Positions 35,170 to 46,963 of a DNA stretch of 64,000 bases are shown piece after piece. This stretch comes from Gnetum montanum (Eukaryota > Streptophyta > Gnetopsida > Gnetales > Gnetaceae). The notes beneath the pieces were generated by a model, which saw nothing but the letters and a program-made list of their open reading frames with translations, did no database searches and was not told the origin of the DNA. Where the stretch lies: NCBI GenBank assembly GCA_015680685.1, contig MNCI01009669.1:208931-272930 (forward strand), in the 5' to 3' direction. Position 1 is the first letter of the stretch, and each line of letters opens with the position of its first letter. A program made the translations under genes and the position numbers.

Positions 35170-35984
35170 GTGTTCAAAACCTAGAAAACATCAAAACCTC
35201 TCAAAAATACTCAAAAGATGTTGTAGAGCATGAGGCTTTATGACCACATAATAGTTATTCTCAATGTAAGACAACCAATGTAGAGTCTCTTCGATAACTC
35301 AAAACTAAGATATCAACTCACAAGTAAGACTAGAACATAGAAGCCAACATACAACACAATTGACCTTGGAGCTACAATCTTTATGCTCTCACTCAATGTG
35401 CTCTTTCTCTCTCTCTCTTACTTAAGTTCAACACAAGAACTTACATGAAATCTTCTCTTTATATCTCCATGGTACAAGCATGAAATGGCAACATATTTAT
35501 TAAGAAAAAAATACAAAAACCTAAGGAAACCTTTCATAAGCTCAACTTGAGGTTTTCATGTTATTTCTATCTTTTTCCACCTTCTGCCAGCTATTTTCAA
35601 GTTTGGAATGGTTAATTTCAAAAGTTTCCTTGATCATACAAGTTATATCTAGCCTCCTTGGGAGAGATCATCTCTTGAGAGTGGGATAGATCTCCTCCAT
35701 GTTAAAGACATCTCCTCTATGTTTAAGATGTTTCATTAGAGATATCTTCTCTACGTTTGAGATAGCTCTTCGTTTGTAAGATGTTTTCCTAGAGAAGACT
35801 ACAATTCCGACAAGATGTCTCTTTTGAATATAAGACATCTCCTGTTAGGATCAAGTCTTAGTAAAGACATCTCGTGAACTTTCAACACATCTTTCTAGAG
35901 CTAAAAACCTACAAAAAAAATTTATAGGAAGGAACAAAGGGATTGGAAGAGATGTCCCTAGACTGGCTCTTAGTATTTCTACTT
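35170..35984. other. Unassigned insert within the L1 LINE
   Basis: Together with 15696-15824 this stretch separates two parts of the L1 LINE, so it is probably another old insertion, about 0.95 kb without element B. A CT run is at 35407-35421. Short degenerate repeats of a CTCCTCTATGTTTAAGATGT-like unit occur at 35690-35790. I cannot see clear LTR ends or coding sequence. Confidence 0.4.
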
Positions 35985-36824
35985 ATCATCACATTGATTA
36001 GCTTGTGTAAAATTTTCTTTGGAGTAATAGCCATTCTAGAAAAGGATTTTATAATATTATTGGAGCATTTACACTTCCCACAAAGGGCATGGTGGATTAG
36101 GATTGGTGAATTATTATAAGTAGGATATTTTTTTATGTGTCAAGTAAGTAGTTAAATATTTATTTGATGGAGAGCCTTGGAATCTTCTTTTTCATGAGCA
36201 CATTTATATGGATAAGCCTAGAGGTAGTGATTACTAGAAAGATACTTATTTTTTTGATTAGATCCTTTTCCCAAATGTTATTACTATATTAGATTCTATT
36301 TTCATGAAGCACATTTGGAAGGCTTGGAGTTTTATCAATGATTTTTGGAGCTTTAATAATATTACTACCTCTACTTCTATGCTTGATAACATTTATTCTT
36401 GGTGGCTTCTCATTAATAATAAAACATGGACTACTAAGCATCCATGCCTTTGCAGTACATGGAATAAGCTTAACATTTCCTTCCTTTCATCTCTTCATAT
36501 TAACATTTCATTACTTCTTCTTAGTTTCAAAGTTTCTATGGCATTAATGTTTTTAAAAAGTCTACATTTTTTGATCTTTTGAATAGTTTGGATAGATATG
36601 TAACTATTTAAGGTTCTCATTATGGTTTTCTTAATTTTTCTTGGATTAATGGCCATCATGCTTTGCCATATCTATCCAAGATTATATATACTATTATTAG
36701 TTCTAATACAAATATTTGGTCAAGATTTAATTATCTTTGGTAGGTTAATCACAATGTCTAGTTATAAAAGTAGAAAATTCAAAAGATATGGAATGCCACT
36801 ACTTCAAAAATTAGACATTTTCTA
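35985..36824 (+). pseudogene. L1-type LINE, 3' coding part
   Basis: Reads NFLWSNSHSRKGFYNI, GEPWNLLFHEHIYMDKPRG, DSIFMKHIWKAWSFINDFW and, near the end, WNATTSKIRHFLWY (36788-36824). These are the post-RT blocks of plant L1 ORF2 (NFLW..., then W....PKIRHFLW). The frame is patchy, with one 92-codon open part at 36304-36582. It is cut by the LTR of element G at 36825, so the rest of the LINE should lie beyond the right edge. Confidence 0.75.
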
Positions 36825-38140
36825 TGGTATTTTTTGTATCTATTTTTTTTATTTTTTTTCAAATAAAAACTAAGTGTGGCTATATTTTATGGCTTCTTCA
36901 CTCAAATCCATTTCCAACAATCTAGAAGTGACGTCTTGTATCATCTATAGTGTCATTTTTAGCTCTTCATCCATTAACTTCAATTTTGATGTATGACATT
37001 AGATCTTGCATTGATCTTGACTTCAAATATTTTGCACATCTACTTCTATAATGTGTGGTATCATTTATCTTCTGATGTTTCATGTTAATCATACTTTTGG
37101 CATTTGATGTTGTTTCTTACCTCCACCAACTACACATTGATTCTTTCATCTAGAACTTTTCAAAAACTTTTGTGGACCCTAGTGTGTCTTTCTGGCATTA
37201 TCTATGTGGTTTAATTTTAAAATTTTTAAATAAAATCTAGTAAATCCAAGCCTATAAATATAAGAAAAATATACAAATTTGGAGTGGATTATTTTTGAAA
37301 CCCTTGGAGAGTTTTGCATTTGAAGAAATTAGGTAGATCTCAAATCTTTTTAGAGATGGCATCAGATCTTTTGGAATTTGAAAAAGCCATTAAAAAATCT
37401 CAAGAGATTAAGAGCATGAGTGCTTGCCAACATCATAGCACCTACATGCTTCTTTGAAGACCTTCAATACCTTTTACATCTTCAATGTCATCTACATCAT
37501 TGAAATTACTTCTAGAGATAGAGTTCTTGGGCTTTTGTAGCACTTTTTCAAACTTCAAAAGTTTTTAGCTCCAAAATTAGTGGTAGGAACCTTGGTTAAA
37601 ACAACCCCATCTTGACTTAGAAGAATTAACTCTAGATCATACCTACAATATCTCCATCTATCACTTAATCCTCTTGAGGTTCAATCTTATCTTTTGAATT
37701 TGTATTTTGCTCAAGATCTAAGTTTTCTATTGTTAGTGCTATCTTATTTAGGTTTTTCCTCGTCATTTGTTCTTTAGCACTCCTTGGGAGGCAACAATTT
37801 TAATTAATTAATAAAGCATTATTTTTTGAAAAATAATTTAAAACCTTGTAATTTTCATGCTTGCTTATTTGTGTTATTTCTATCGTTTGCATCACATCCT
37901 ATTTCAAAGTCAAACTCTCTGCATTTTCATATTTTTTCATTGTTCCCTATCATCTTTGGATTATGTGTGGTGGGTAAGTTCATATTTGATTAAAGGATTA
38001 ATGCTTCTTTATTTTATGATCATTGATTCATTAAGGGTTACACCAATTTGAAGACCATTTATGGTTGCATGCTAAGTATTTGAACAACAAGTTCATGAAG
38101 GTTTTCTTATGGATGTCCAAAGAACATTTTTGTAGGAGCA
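36825..38140 (+). repeat. 5' LTR of element G
   Basis: About 1.3 kb. The start is inferred from alignment with 55248 (TGCAATATTA versus TGGTATTTTT), and the end (GTAGGAGCA) from the primer-binding site that follows. The promoter core CCTATAAATATAAG is at 37251-37264, matching GCCTATAAATACAAG at 55671. The exact ends are uncertain by several bases. Confidence 0.7.
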
Positions 38141-38144
38141 TTTT

Positions 38145-38160
38145 TGGTGCTAGAAGGAGG
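38145..38160 (+). other. Primer-binding site candidate of G
   Basis: TGGTGCTAGAAGGAGG lies five bases after the LTR end. It starts with the TGG complementary to the CCA tail of a tRNA. I cannot name the tRNA with confidence. Confidence 0.55.
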
Positions 38161-38336
38161 AACAATATGGTTTCTAGTGTCTTAAAATATAAGTTCTTAG
38201 CAATCTATAGGTGCTTCCCAACACTTATACTTTTTATCACTTTGAGTATTTTTACTTAGTTTTATTTCTCTATTCCTATATGTACTTAATTCTTGTTTCT
38301 TTTTCTAAGTCTATATAGGAGAATTTTTTTGAAATC

Positions 38337-40760
38337 ATGAGAAGACAAGGACCTAGATCCTCCAAGGCTTGCAAATCCATAAGATGATGGAAATGTAGAA
38401 AGCTTAGGTACTCATGACATCCATGACGTAGCATGATTACAAAGTCACATGTTGCCCACACAAAAAGAAAACTAAACATTATGCTACCTAAGAATGTTCT
38501 AAGGAGGATGATTGAATATGAAGTAGCCAATGGTTTGGGACCTTTCTTGCCCAACCTAAAGCAACCTCTTGAGCTTACCTAGTCTAAGTAAGCCACGTCG
38601 GCAGAATATTTGCTTGGTAGGGAAGGAATGTAGGCCATGGAAAGCGGTATTGAAAAGCATCTAATTGAAAATCCTAATATCAATGTTAGCAGTAGAAATT
38701 TATAGCTCCATGATCAACATAGAGAAAGTGGTGGCACCAACGTCTGATTGGGAAGAGGATGAAAATTCTCATACTTCATTACCTACTAGCCTTTATTATC
38801 AACACACTACCCACCCATCCAACATTGGTTTACAGTACATTAATCTCATTAGCTCTAACAATCCATTTTTCATGCATGTTCCACATACCACTACTCCCAT
38901 TACTCCTACTTCCACTACTATAGTTTCATTTGTGATTATCTTACCTTATGTCTATAGCTTATTCCTTGATACTACTAAAGTTAATTTTACTCTTCCAAAA
39001 TTGGTACAAAGCATTAATCCATCAGTTAATCTCTTTTAATCTAGGTCATACATTATTCCTATTCAACAACCATAGGATTCCTTATCCTTTACTTTAGCTA
39101 CATATTATATCCTCCATTATAACATTTCACCATCATTAGTAATTTTCATCATGGTACTTGCTCAACTAATCTTAGCCACTCATAATTCCATGCTAAGCAA
39201 AATCAATCAAAACATCCCTTGTATCACACTTGAACTAATGCTCTTACTCCAAGATATATCTTCTAGACTTTAGGCAAATGAAAATCAAATGCAAAAAGCC
39301 ATAGCACTGCATGGAGGCAAATCTATAGTCTCTATCAAATAGCTCCTTATCAATCCTATCAGTTCTTTGGTTTTCCCCACTCAAGTTTCCAAAGGCCTTT
39401 CATTACCAAGATTTAATAAGTATAACAGAGAATCTAATCCTATGAATCATGTCATTACCTTCCATAATGAATGCATGATGCTTGCCAATTATCCCCACAC
39501 CATCTTTAGGAGCTTTTCCAACTTCTTGAATAGTAAAGTACTTGAATGATATAGATTGCTTTCCCATAGATCAATCATCTCCTTTGAGAAACTCTTCACT
39601 ACCTTTGTCAAGAGTTTCAAGTATAATATTACTAAAGATGGTATTTTGCAAAAGCTACTAGCAATTAAATAGGTCCACAATAAGTCCATATCCAAGTTCA
39701 TCTCTAGATGAACATCAATGACCATGAAGCTTACACATCAATTACTTGATGACCAACTGCTATGCATTTTTGAAGGGGCTATTAATGACTATATTAGAAG
39801 GAATTTAGTCTATCCTAGACCACTTAGCCTTCATAATGCAATCACCTTTGCTAAACACATTGAGGAGGTAGTAATCCAATGTAATGATTTAGAGGAGGTA
39901 AACTTTCATAACAAAATCAATAAGGTAGTAAAAGATAAAGCTCCATAAAATGTAGATCAAATAGTTGCTTCAATGAATGAAAATTCATCAACTTCTTCAT
40001 CCATCATCAATCATGGTAAGACAACTTTATTAAATGAGGGTCAAAAAATGAGACCACTAAAAGATAGGTTCAAATCTCACAAGTTTTTGATGTCCTATAC
40101 TCAACTCTATAACAAGCTACTAAGGGATGAACACATAATGCCAAAATAGGTCTTAAAGAAATCATGGGCTAGGTTCAAACACTTGTAAATTCTAGCCACA
40201 GATCCTTTCCAATGTGTGAGAGAAGATTCACTAGTCCTAAGATGGTACAATGTCAAAAAATTTTGCTACTATCATGAAGCTACAATTCATGACATGGATA
40301 ATTGTAATGCACTTAAAGATGACATCCAAGCTTTTGCTTAAAAATAAGAAATAGTTTTTGACACTCATATCCAACTTGATAATTGGTTATATGCATTTTT
40401 CCTTGAGTACAAAGGCAATCATTCCATATCCCCTTTTGTCATCTAGATGAGTCCCTCTTAAAATAATCCTCCTGATCCCAAGACATATTTTATTATTAAT
40501 CTCCTTGCACATAATTTCTTTTCTCTAACTATCCAAAGGTTACCAAAAGTTCTATTTGTTATAGATCTTACATGATCCAATGATAATCCTTCAAATTTTA
40601 AACCTCCTTCACCTACCCCATCTTCTCCATTGCATTTCTCATCCCCATCCACCTCAAAGGAACTACCATTGCGTTCTATTCTAACATCTCCAACTTGTAC
40701 CCGTGCCAAAATTCAAAAGAAGATAATGCCTAACAAGGAAAAATGGAAGGGTTAAGCTAA
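38337..40760 (+). pseudogene. Gag of element G (Tat-like)
   Basis: The first ATG is near 38337. From 38665 onward one frame runs without any frameshift to 41604. The capsid core reads LPRFNKYNRESNPMNHVITF, HNECMMLANYPHTIFRSF, SIISFEKLFTTFVKSF and IRRNLVYPRPLSLHNAITFA (39400-39880). A zinc-binding motif FCYYHEATIHDMDNCNALKD (near 40262-40320) fits the C-X2-H...H-X4-C pattern typical of Tat-lineage Gag (CxFHxxxGHxTxxCxxL). It is broken only by in-frame stops. It would package element RNA. Confidence 0.75.
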
Positions 40761-41604
40761 TTAGTAATCTTCCTCATAATGTAAGAAGAGGATCACATTT
40801 CAAGAGTCTCAAAGTAGATTTATGCCTACTCCAATAGCTTCAATTGTTCCTCAAGAACCTACCATCATAGATGCAACGCCTAGGGTTAAAGCTTTGCCTC
40901 AAATCATAGTAGCAATGAAATCAAAGGAAAAAAATTTCCTTTGCTTCGATCTCATCTCAACTTCTAAGAAGCATCATTTGGCATTGGAGGAACTCTTAAA
41001 ATCCATTGTTGTTCTAGTAGATATTCAGCCCCATGTCCAATAAATCTCATTAGCGCTCATTGCTTTATGATGTGATGTAGACTGGTTGGTATTCAAGAGT
41101 AAGAACATCAAAACACATCCTATGATGGATATTGTGTGCCAGCTTTAGATTTACATCACCATATGGATCAGAAACAACATAACACTACACTTGATGCATG
41201 TAGATGATGGAGTTGGATCCAATGTCATATCATGGGTAGTTATTGAGTATCTTAACGTCAAAAAATAGGTAGCATAGTTCAAATCTAACTCTACCTTGAT
41301 TTCATTCAGCAAAACTATAGTAGAGGTTTTAGGCTTGATCAAATTATCTTTCTTCATAGAACATTGTATCACTTCAAAAGTGAATTTTGCAGTAATTAGG
41401 AATTACTCAAGGATAAATGCTATCTTGAAAAGGCCTTGGTTAGTCTATCATCATGCACATTCCTCACTTGTCCATCAAGAGATACAGTTTCTATGCAAAG
41501 ATGAAGAAATCATTATTCACATTGATCCTAAAGCCCCTATAATTTTCCACTTAGATGTATTGGAAGAAACAACATTAGGCTTCCAACCCATCACCATGGG
41601 GTAA
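40761..41604 (+). pseudogene. Retropepsin-like protease of element G
   Basis: Continues in the gag frame. LHLMHVDDGVGSNVISWVVI (near 41185-41245) fits the active-site region of Gypsy proteases (VDGGA/DSGA followed by N..S). Then come EVLGLIKLSFFI and YSRINAILKRPWLVYHHAHS, where ILGRPWL is the usual C-terminal block. It ends GFQPITMG with TAA at 41602-41604. No RT block follows before H or after it (53629 onward). Confidence 0.65.
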
Positions 41605-43924
41605 ACATTATCATCATAAGAAACTAATGACTCTAAGTGTAACAACCCTATTAACTATCTATAAAACATTCTATAAATAACTAATAGAGATGCTATGAGA
41701 CCCCAAGGATTTAGATTTAACCTTGATTTACTAATTCAAAATTTAATAGAAAAATAGATAAAAATTATTATTTAGCTGCATAAATACAATAAAACAATAT
41801 AGTATCAAAAAATTTTATGTTTCTCACATATATAATTAAATAATATTTATTGAATGAAAAAGAGATATTTGGTGCAACTACAGAAATATAGATATTTCAC
41901 TAATTGCATCATAAAATACAAAAACTAATGATTCCAATAACACTTGTTTCACCTCAATTGAACATCTAGAAATAAATATATTTAAGTTTAAAGTTTAGTA
42001 ATTAATTAATAAAATTAAAAATAATAGTTAAATAAAATACTAATATATAATAAACAATATTAAATTTTCTTAAACATATAGTGCAAGCCAAAATGAAAAA
42101 TGTTCCTTGAAATCTCATGGTCCTAATGGCACAAATGCTAGGTTCATATCTATCATACTTTATTATTAATTCACAAAAATAGATACATGGCTCAAGTATT
42201 TCATAAGTATACAAGGCTTCTATTTTACAAAATACAAAGTATACATAAATTATTTTCCAAGTTTAGAGGGTCCATGTTGTTCAAAATTAATCCACCTTTC
42301 ATCCCACGTTCCTCTTCTGATGTTTCCATGGCTACTTAGGTACTCTGCATGGAGGAGAAGTTAGAACCCCTCAAATAAGAAAGGTTATTGTATTTTCCTC
42401 TTCATGGAGCATAGAGGTTATGGGCCAAAAGTCCCAAGATATGAACTAGGTAAAATTCTTAAATAAAAATATTCAAAATATTCAAAATGCCACAAATGTC
42501 TCAACTATCCAAAAGAAATCCAAAAATCTAGAAGATATCCAAAAATTCCAAGAATGTATATTTTATTTAGGCATCTATAAAGGCTAGTTCTTGGTTATCC
42601 TTACTACCAATAGGAACCATTAGGTTTTAGAATAACCTCACCACTATCATTAGATTATCCTTTAAATTAATTTAATATTCAAAAATATAAAAAATTTATC
42701 CAATAAAATTAAAATAATGTATATTTTAACTAAGCATATCTGTGGGCTAGCTCTTCGTGATCCTCATTGCCAAAGGGACTAATCGACAACTCTTGAAATA
42801 ACCTCACTACTATCATTAGATTAGCCTTGTGACCCTAAACAAGTCACTCATGGTTGGGTCTTGGTAATAGCCTCACTACTAACATCCTCAATGGCCAAGG
42901 CACACACATAATTGAAAAGATAAATATTAACCATGCCTCACTGCAGGACTTAACTACTCAGTGTTATGATCTTGGCTAAATCCATAGCTTTACATGAACT
43001 TACGAATCAAAATGCAAGGTAGGAAATCCATCCAACAACCCTTATTCCTATGCAGTGGGTCCTACTAAAGAACATATTACTATTGTAGGTAGATAGGAGC
43101 ATCTAAAATTTTTGTAGCTCCCACTACCAATTGAACACAAATGGAAACATAAATATTATTATTTTATTCCAAAATTCCAAATGATTTCCAAAACAGCCAA
43201 ATCCATGAGAACCAAAATTCCACAAAATTCTCACAATATCATGCTAATGTCATGAGTAGATCCAAAATATTTATAAAATATTTATACTAGATTGGGAAAA
43301 GTTTCCATATGATCTGGATAAGATCAAAATACCTATTTTCATATAAAAAATTTGGTAGAATCTCAACATAATAATTAAAATTGTGGAAAAGCAATAAGAA
43401 CTAGAAAATAGAAGGGAAGTGCACAAAATCCAAAGCAAAATAGGGTATCTAAATAAACATAAAATAATAGTTCTTATAGAATCCACAATAAAATAGGGCA
43501 ACCATATGAAAAGAAAACTAAAATAATCTTTCTTGGAGGACCTACAACAAAATAGGACCATCATATGAAAGGAAAATTAAAATAATCTTCCTTACCTACT
43601 AATATGTCCAAAATCAACCTTCTACTTCACTTTGAACTAACATACCGAAACCCCTTACAATTTGAAACAAGACATATCAAAGACCACAATCTATTTATAA
43701 ATGGAAGAATCACATGCAGCATAATACCTGAGCATGGTACGTATTTAGAAATGAAGTAAACAAGCTTAAAATAGAATAAACTAAATAAAAATTAGGTTTT
43801 AGAAGAATAAATGATATGAGAAAGTATTTTTGTTTTAAAAACAAAAATGCGTGAGGTGATAGAAAGACAAGTGACAAAAGAGGTGATGAAGAAACCCTAA
43901 TGCACAAGAGGAAGGAAAGAAAAG

Positions 43925-44707
43925 TGATGAGTTATCATTTTGTTGGCCACAATATCGCAACCTGTCTTCTCATCTATAAATAAGAGGTAGACAGATTTGA
44001 TAAGGGAGTGTTGGTTTTTACAATTTCTTTTAAGTGTTAGTTTTAAGTAGTTCTTCTCTTAACCCTTTTCCTCCCAGTGCATGCCCGTAGTGTGGTGATT
44101 GTAATTGTACGACATCCTTATTCGAATGTGATGTACTTGGACACGCACATGACCGACAATAAATATTGAGATTACTTCATCATTGTAGCATCCAATTAGC
44201 TTAATTATTTATTAATTGTTATTTACTACTTTCTTAGTTAACATATTCTTACCCTAAACTCCTATTAAACGCGGAATGAGTACAACTTGATTACAAGCAT
44301 TTAAGTGTGACTACTTAGTAACCCAGTAGCGTACCTAGGATCTGCGCTTGGTAATCCCAATGGTAGTCATGCACGTGGTCCAAGATATGTATAGATGATT
44401 GAGGAATGGATGCTCATTGCACTTAGGCTAGCTTAGATTCTCTCTCACCCTCTCTCTCTTAGCTTAGTTAATATTATTTCCCATCATACCTAGGAGTATC
44501 ATTAGTATAGAAACACATCATACACCTCACTCTAGACTAAACCATACGTGACAAAGTTAACACTAGTCCATATGGGAAGACAGTGAACTGCGATCTAAGA
44601 ATAACTGCATAGATACCACAACTAGCCTATTTGCGGAGTTCAACCAGATCGTGCATGAAACGCTCATATTCGTATGGTTGAGTGTAGGGGTACCTCACCA
44701 CTCATCA
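43925..44707 (+). repeat. 5' LTR of element E
   Basis: 783 bp, TGATGAGTTATCATTTTG ... CACTCATCA. It is the same as the 3' LTR except for transitions and the loss of about 29 bp from the GATATC array: only CAATATCGC is left at 43951-43959. Confidence 0.95.
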
Positions 44708-44708
44708 T

Positions 44709-44726
44709 TGGTGTCGTTGCTAGGGA
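44709..44726 (+). other. Primer-binding site of E, tRNA-Asp type
   Basis: TGGTGTCGTTGCTAGGGA starts two bases after the LTR. It matches TGGCGCCGTTGCCGGGGA at 14 of 18 positions, with four transitions. Confidence 0.85.
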
Positions 44727-44848
44727 CGGTGCTAGTTATCTAGAGCAGTTATATCATACAAGGTCAATGTACAAGAATTAATGATATATCTTTTGGGAAA
44801 AAATAATTATAAAAAGTCACATATAAATTCACACACAATTGCACAACC

Positions 44849-46623
44849 ATGCCTCTCCTACAAGACTACGATAATGCCATATATAGTAAGGAAATTCATT
44901 GGAGAACCAACGAATTATATGACAATGAAGATTGGAGTACACAATCCAAAGTGGGGATTTCTTACAAACACAAATGAAGGCATCATCATCCCAACGCATG
45001 AAAGCATAACTTACTAGATGATGATGAACCCCTACTGGCCACTACAAGCCTAATGCAAATACAAAAGGTTGTTCGAATCTCTCGTAGGCATTGTAAAGAG
45101 AGCTACCTACCTAGGCTTGATTTAAACAACTTTCCCAATTTTTCAGGAGGATATGACTTAGATTTGCAACAACATTTACAAGCCTTCTACGATGCATGTA
45201 CATGGAACAATGTTGATAACTGTTGGCAAAAACTCAAGCTTTTTCCTATGATACTCGTTGGCCAAGTAAAAGTATGGTATAGATCGTTAAAACCAAATTC
45301 AATATGACGTTGGCCAACAATGGTAGAACTCTTTAATGAAAGATATCAAACCTACGCAAGAGTGTCAACCTTGAGGAAACAAATCCAAGAGTGGAAACAA
45401 GCACAACATGAACCCTTGGACATGGCCTTATAAAGATATTACACACTATTAAACAACTATCCAGGCCATGAGTTCTCCAAAGAAAGGCTACTGTACCATA
45501 TCATTGATGGGCTTCGTGATGCAACAAGAGAAACCCTAGAGATGTATGCCCAAGGTCAACTATACGAACTATGAACCCATCAATTCCAAGAGCTTAATAA
45601 GTGGGTAGAAAAAGAAGAAGGAGAAATGGCTAGATGGGAGAGTGTTGAAAAACATCAATAGGACCAAAGTCTTAACTTAACAGAGGTCCATAATCACAAA
45701 AAGGAGAAATCAACCTATCTCAAGGAGGAAGAACCATCTTTTCCAGTACAAAAATCATTAGAGGAAGTCGATGCAAAGATCAATAAGATGTTGGAATGGA
45801 TGCATAAAAATTGTGGAGAATATATTGATATTATTGGAGATAGAGTTTTGACAACCCGAGAAGTAGGACAAAGTATCATTAGATAATTGGAAAGAAGGGA
45901 TGAGGAAGATAAGGGCTCAACTGCCAATTATATGTATGAATGCAACCTTTGCCTGTACAATCACCCCAAGGGCCAATGCTCAATCTTGTTACATTTATAT
46001 GAGCATTGGGGAAGCACGCTACACCCAGAGTTCATACAGAGATATTGTGTCTGATCATAGTGGCAACAATCCTAGTCGTGGGAGAAGTCATCCCTAAACT
46101 GGAGATATCCTTCATATCATTCAAATCCAAATGCTTATCTAGTCCAACATCCTATTTCCCCAACTGGGGTAACATACTCTATCTCACCACATTATTCTTA
46201 TTCTCCTCAGTACTATCAGCCCATGTCTTCAACACAACCACCACCTTATGTACCTTACACTTCTCCTCAATTTCAACATTCTCATCCTTTCCCTCCTTTT
46301 ACATTACCACCAACTGTTCCTGAAGTGTTTGCACCATAGCAACAACCCACGAATGTTACTTGTGCTACTATTTCCAATAGCAGTGAGAGACCTCCTCAAC
46401 ATCGAAGGCGTCCCTTCTTTATACATGACCATAGGAAGGGACAACACGATTCCAAGGCCACTACATTCTCCAACTCAACACAAGTCCAACATTGTGGTGC
46501 ACCCTTCTCTTCGAACCCAACGCCTCGTGTTACTTTATCAGGTCCACCAATTAACACTCCAATAACCATATGGCCCAATGAATATCACCATGGAGGGTGA
46601 CATCCTGATCCTTTCATACCATT
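44849..46623 (+). pseudogene. Gag of element E
   Basis: One frame of about 590 codons from ATG 44849 to the solo LTR, broken only by in-frame stops, with no frameshift seen. It reads DDEPLLATTSLMQIQKVV, LNNFPNFSGGYDLDLQQHLQ, AFYDACTW, LFPMILVGQVKVWYRSLK, EPLDMAL, HIIDGLRDATRETLEMYAQG and the knuckle CNLCLYNHPKGQC (C-X2-C-X3-H-X4-C, 45941-45979). A Pro/Tyr/Ser-rich linker follows (46100-46340). It is collinear with A and B gag, so the start was chosen from that alignment and the open frame. It encodes the particle protein; it is dead through about ten stops. Confidence 0.88.
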
Positions 46624-46696
46624 TGATGAGTCATGAATTTGCTGGCGACTGCGATAACGCACACATGATAAAAGCAAAAGCTTGAAGGCTTTCAAT

Positions 46697-46767
46697 GTGG
46701 CTGCTGGGATTCGAGCCCAGGTCTCCATGGCCACAACGTGGAATTCTTACCTCTAAACTACAGCCAA
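46697..46767 (-). tRNA. trnH-GTG: tRNA-His(GTG) gene or near-intact pseudogene within an LTR
   Basis: The minus strand folds as a 71-nt tRNA: acceptor TTGGCTG/CAGCCAC, anticodon arm CCACG-TTGTGGC-CATGG with anticodon GTG, T arm CTGGG-CTCGAAT-CCCAG. The B-box GGCTCGAATCC and a TAGTTTAGAGGT A-box are present. TTTT occurs about 15 nt downstream, fitting Pol III termination. It closely resembles plant nuclear tRNA-His, from memory. Two blemishes are a mismatch at the first acceptor pair and a C-A mismatch in the anticodon stem. It is not the plastid type. Confidence 0.8.
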
Positions 46768-46837
46768 TTATATATTTTTGGGTTGCAATATCCCATATGC
46801 GATATCACATGGGCCACATATACAGGGCCGTGTATAT

Positions 46838-46963
46838 GCAGCCACGTCGACGCGGGCCCATCGACGTAGCCGCCACGTTGACGCAGGCCCATCGACGTAG
46901 CCGCCACGTTGACGTGGGCCTGTCGATGCAGCCTTCCTACGTCGACATGGCTCCATTTATGTA
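46838..46963. repeat. CpG-rich 31-bp tandem array in LTR U3
   Basis: Three 31-bp units (46838-46868, 46869-46899, 46900-46930) and a degenerate 33-bp unit (46931-46963). Units centre on CCACGT(C/T)GACG and GGCCCATCGACGTA. The GC and CpG content contrasts sharply with the surroundings. Open frames on both strands here are artefacts of the repeat. Confidence 0.88.

Noticed and set aside
46838-46963. CRISPR-like or satellite array
   Set aside because: Units are contiguous without spacers and confined to one LTR in a plant nuclear context; it is a U3 tandem array.
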